A DNA stretch of 7,556 nt from an uncultured Anaerolineaceae bacterium. Lineage in GTDB: Bacteria > Chloroflexota > Anaerolineae > Anaerolineales > Anaerolineaceae. Shown here in pieces: positions 7,232-7,556 of this stretch. The notes beneath the pieces were generated by a model that was not told the DNA's origin, made no database searches, and was given only the letters and a program-made list of their open reading frames with translations. Where the stretch lies: contig CALCQT010000119.1 in the NCBI GenBank assembly GCA_937894825.1, forward strand, positions 1-7,556. Direction: 5' to 3'. Within the stretch, counting starts at the first letter, position 1. Every line of letters starts with the position of its first letter. Position numbers and translations under genes: made by a program.

Positions 7232-7492
7232 TTATCCTAATTCCTCTTGGCCGCCGGGTTCATTCGGTTTCCGCTGGCGGTAGACAATTCGTCCGCGGGT
7301 AAGATCATACGGAGACATTTCTACCCTGACACGGTCGCCCAACAGAATCCGAATATAAAACTTCCGCATCCTGCCCGATAAATACGCTAACACCTGGTGC
7401 CCGTTGTCCAACTGAACACGAAACTGCGTGCCCGGTAAAGCCTCCACGATCGTACCTTCAACACTGATTTTACTGTCTTCTTCTTTCGCCAT
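7232..7492 (-). CDS. infA: Translation initiation factor IF-1
   Basis: IF-1 is an OB-fold protein that binds the A site of the 30S subunit and works with IF-2 and IF-3 in initiation. The chosen product has 86 residues. Residues 1-73 align well with the family: [28 protein letters not shown] at 11-32, [17 protein letters not shown] at 39-55 and [12 protein letters not shown] at 61-72. The last 14 residues ([14 protein letters not shown]) extend beyond the usual end at about 72. The ATG at 7492 is preferred over an in-frame TTG at 7498, because AGGA sits six bases upstream and MAKE is the normal N-terminus. Two bases separate the start from the TGA of the probable upstream gene, and a strong terminator follows the stop, so this is the last gene of its transcript. 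Confidence 0.97.
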   Translation of the reverse strand: MAKEEDSKISVEGTIVEALPGTQFRVQLDNGHQVLAYLSGRMRKFYIRILLGDRVRVEMSPYDLTRGRIVYRQRKPNEPGGQEELG

Positions 7493-7494
7493 CC

Positions 7495-7556
7495 TCAATC
7501 CTGTTCTTTCGGCGTACCTGCTTGCCCGGCAGAATTTACTCCGGTCTGCCCACCGC
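7495..7556 (-). CDS. Probable C-terminal end of an upstream gene (partial)
   Basis: A minus-strand frame enters at the right window edge and encodes [19 protein letters not shown] before a TGA at 7497-7495, two bases before the infA ATG. The tight stop-start spacing is typical of coupled genes in ribosomal-protein-type clusters, where infA often follows map (methionine aminopeptidase). The tail is low in complexity and does not identify the protein. The infA frame itself also stays open to the window edge, so this could be untranslated sequence. Confidence 0.4.
   Translation of the reverse strand, partial: GGQTGVNSAGQAGTPKEQD
7499..7502 (-). promoter_or_regulatory. Shine-Dalgarno site for infA
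   Basis: AGGA lies six bases upstream of the ATG at 7492 and favours that codon over the overlapping TTG at 7498, which would have no room for a ribosome-binding site. Confidence 0.55.

Overview
The window is an ordinary-looking bacterial chromosomal stretch with roughly balanced base composition. Every gene I can support lies on the minus strand, so the biological reading order is from the right end to the left. I see no rRNA, tRNA, CRISPR array, insertion sequence, attachment site or phage gene. The gene set and protein style (an IF-1 gene ending a tight gene cluster, a membrane-anchored C39-like protein with a Thr/Pro/Ser linker, a Rad50-like SbcC) would fit an anaerobic Chloroflexota lineage such as Anaerolineae. 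That placement is an impression from protein style, not a demonstrated identity.

Layout from right to left: (1) 7495-7556, the probable last codons of an unidentified gene, its stop two bases before the infA start. (2) 7232-7492, infA (translation initiation factor IF-1), closed by a clear intrinsic terminator at 7201-7226. (3) A 212-base gap (7020-7231) holding that terminator and a good sigma70-type promoter candidate (7160-7188). (4) 6675-7019, a 114-residue protein I do not recognise. (5) 5240-6613, a membrane-anchored C39-like cysteine peptidase domain followed by TPR-like repeats. (6) 4006-5238, sbcD, the nuclease subunit of the SbcCD (Mre11-Rad50) complex, starting one base after the previous stop. 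(7) A 212-base gap (3794-4005) with a weaker promoter candidate. (8) 2408-3793, a CNNM/CorC (HlyC/CorC) transporter-type membrane protein. (9) 1-2405, sbcC, the ATPase/coiled-coil subunit, with a GTG start two bases after the previous stop and cut off by the left window edge just after Walker B.

Functionally there are three layers. infA belongs to translation. SbcD and SbcC should together form the ATP-driven nuclease that trims DNA ends and opens hairpins. The CNNM-family protein, between the two repair genes and apparently translationally coupled to sbcC, is probably a divalent-cation (Mg2+) transport or homeostasis protein. The unknown protein and the C39/TPR protein lie upstream of sbcD in a probable operon. 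I found no convincing undescribed system. The points most worth a second look are the split sbcD-CNNM-sbcC order, the C39/TPR protein abutting sbcD, and the unknown 114-residue protein.
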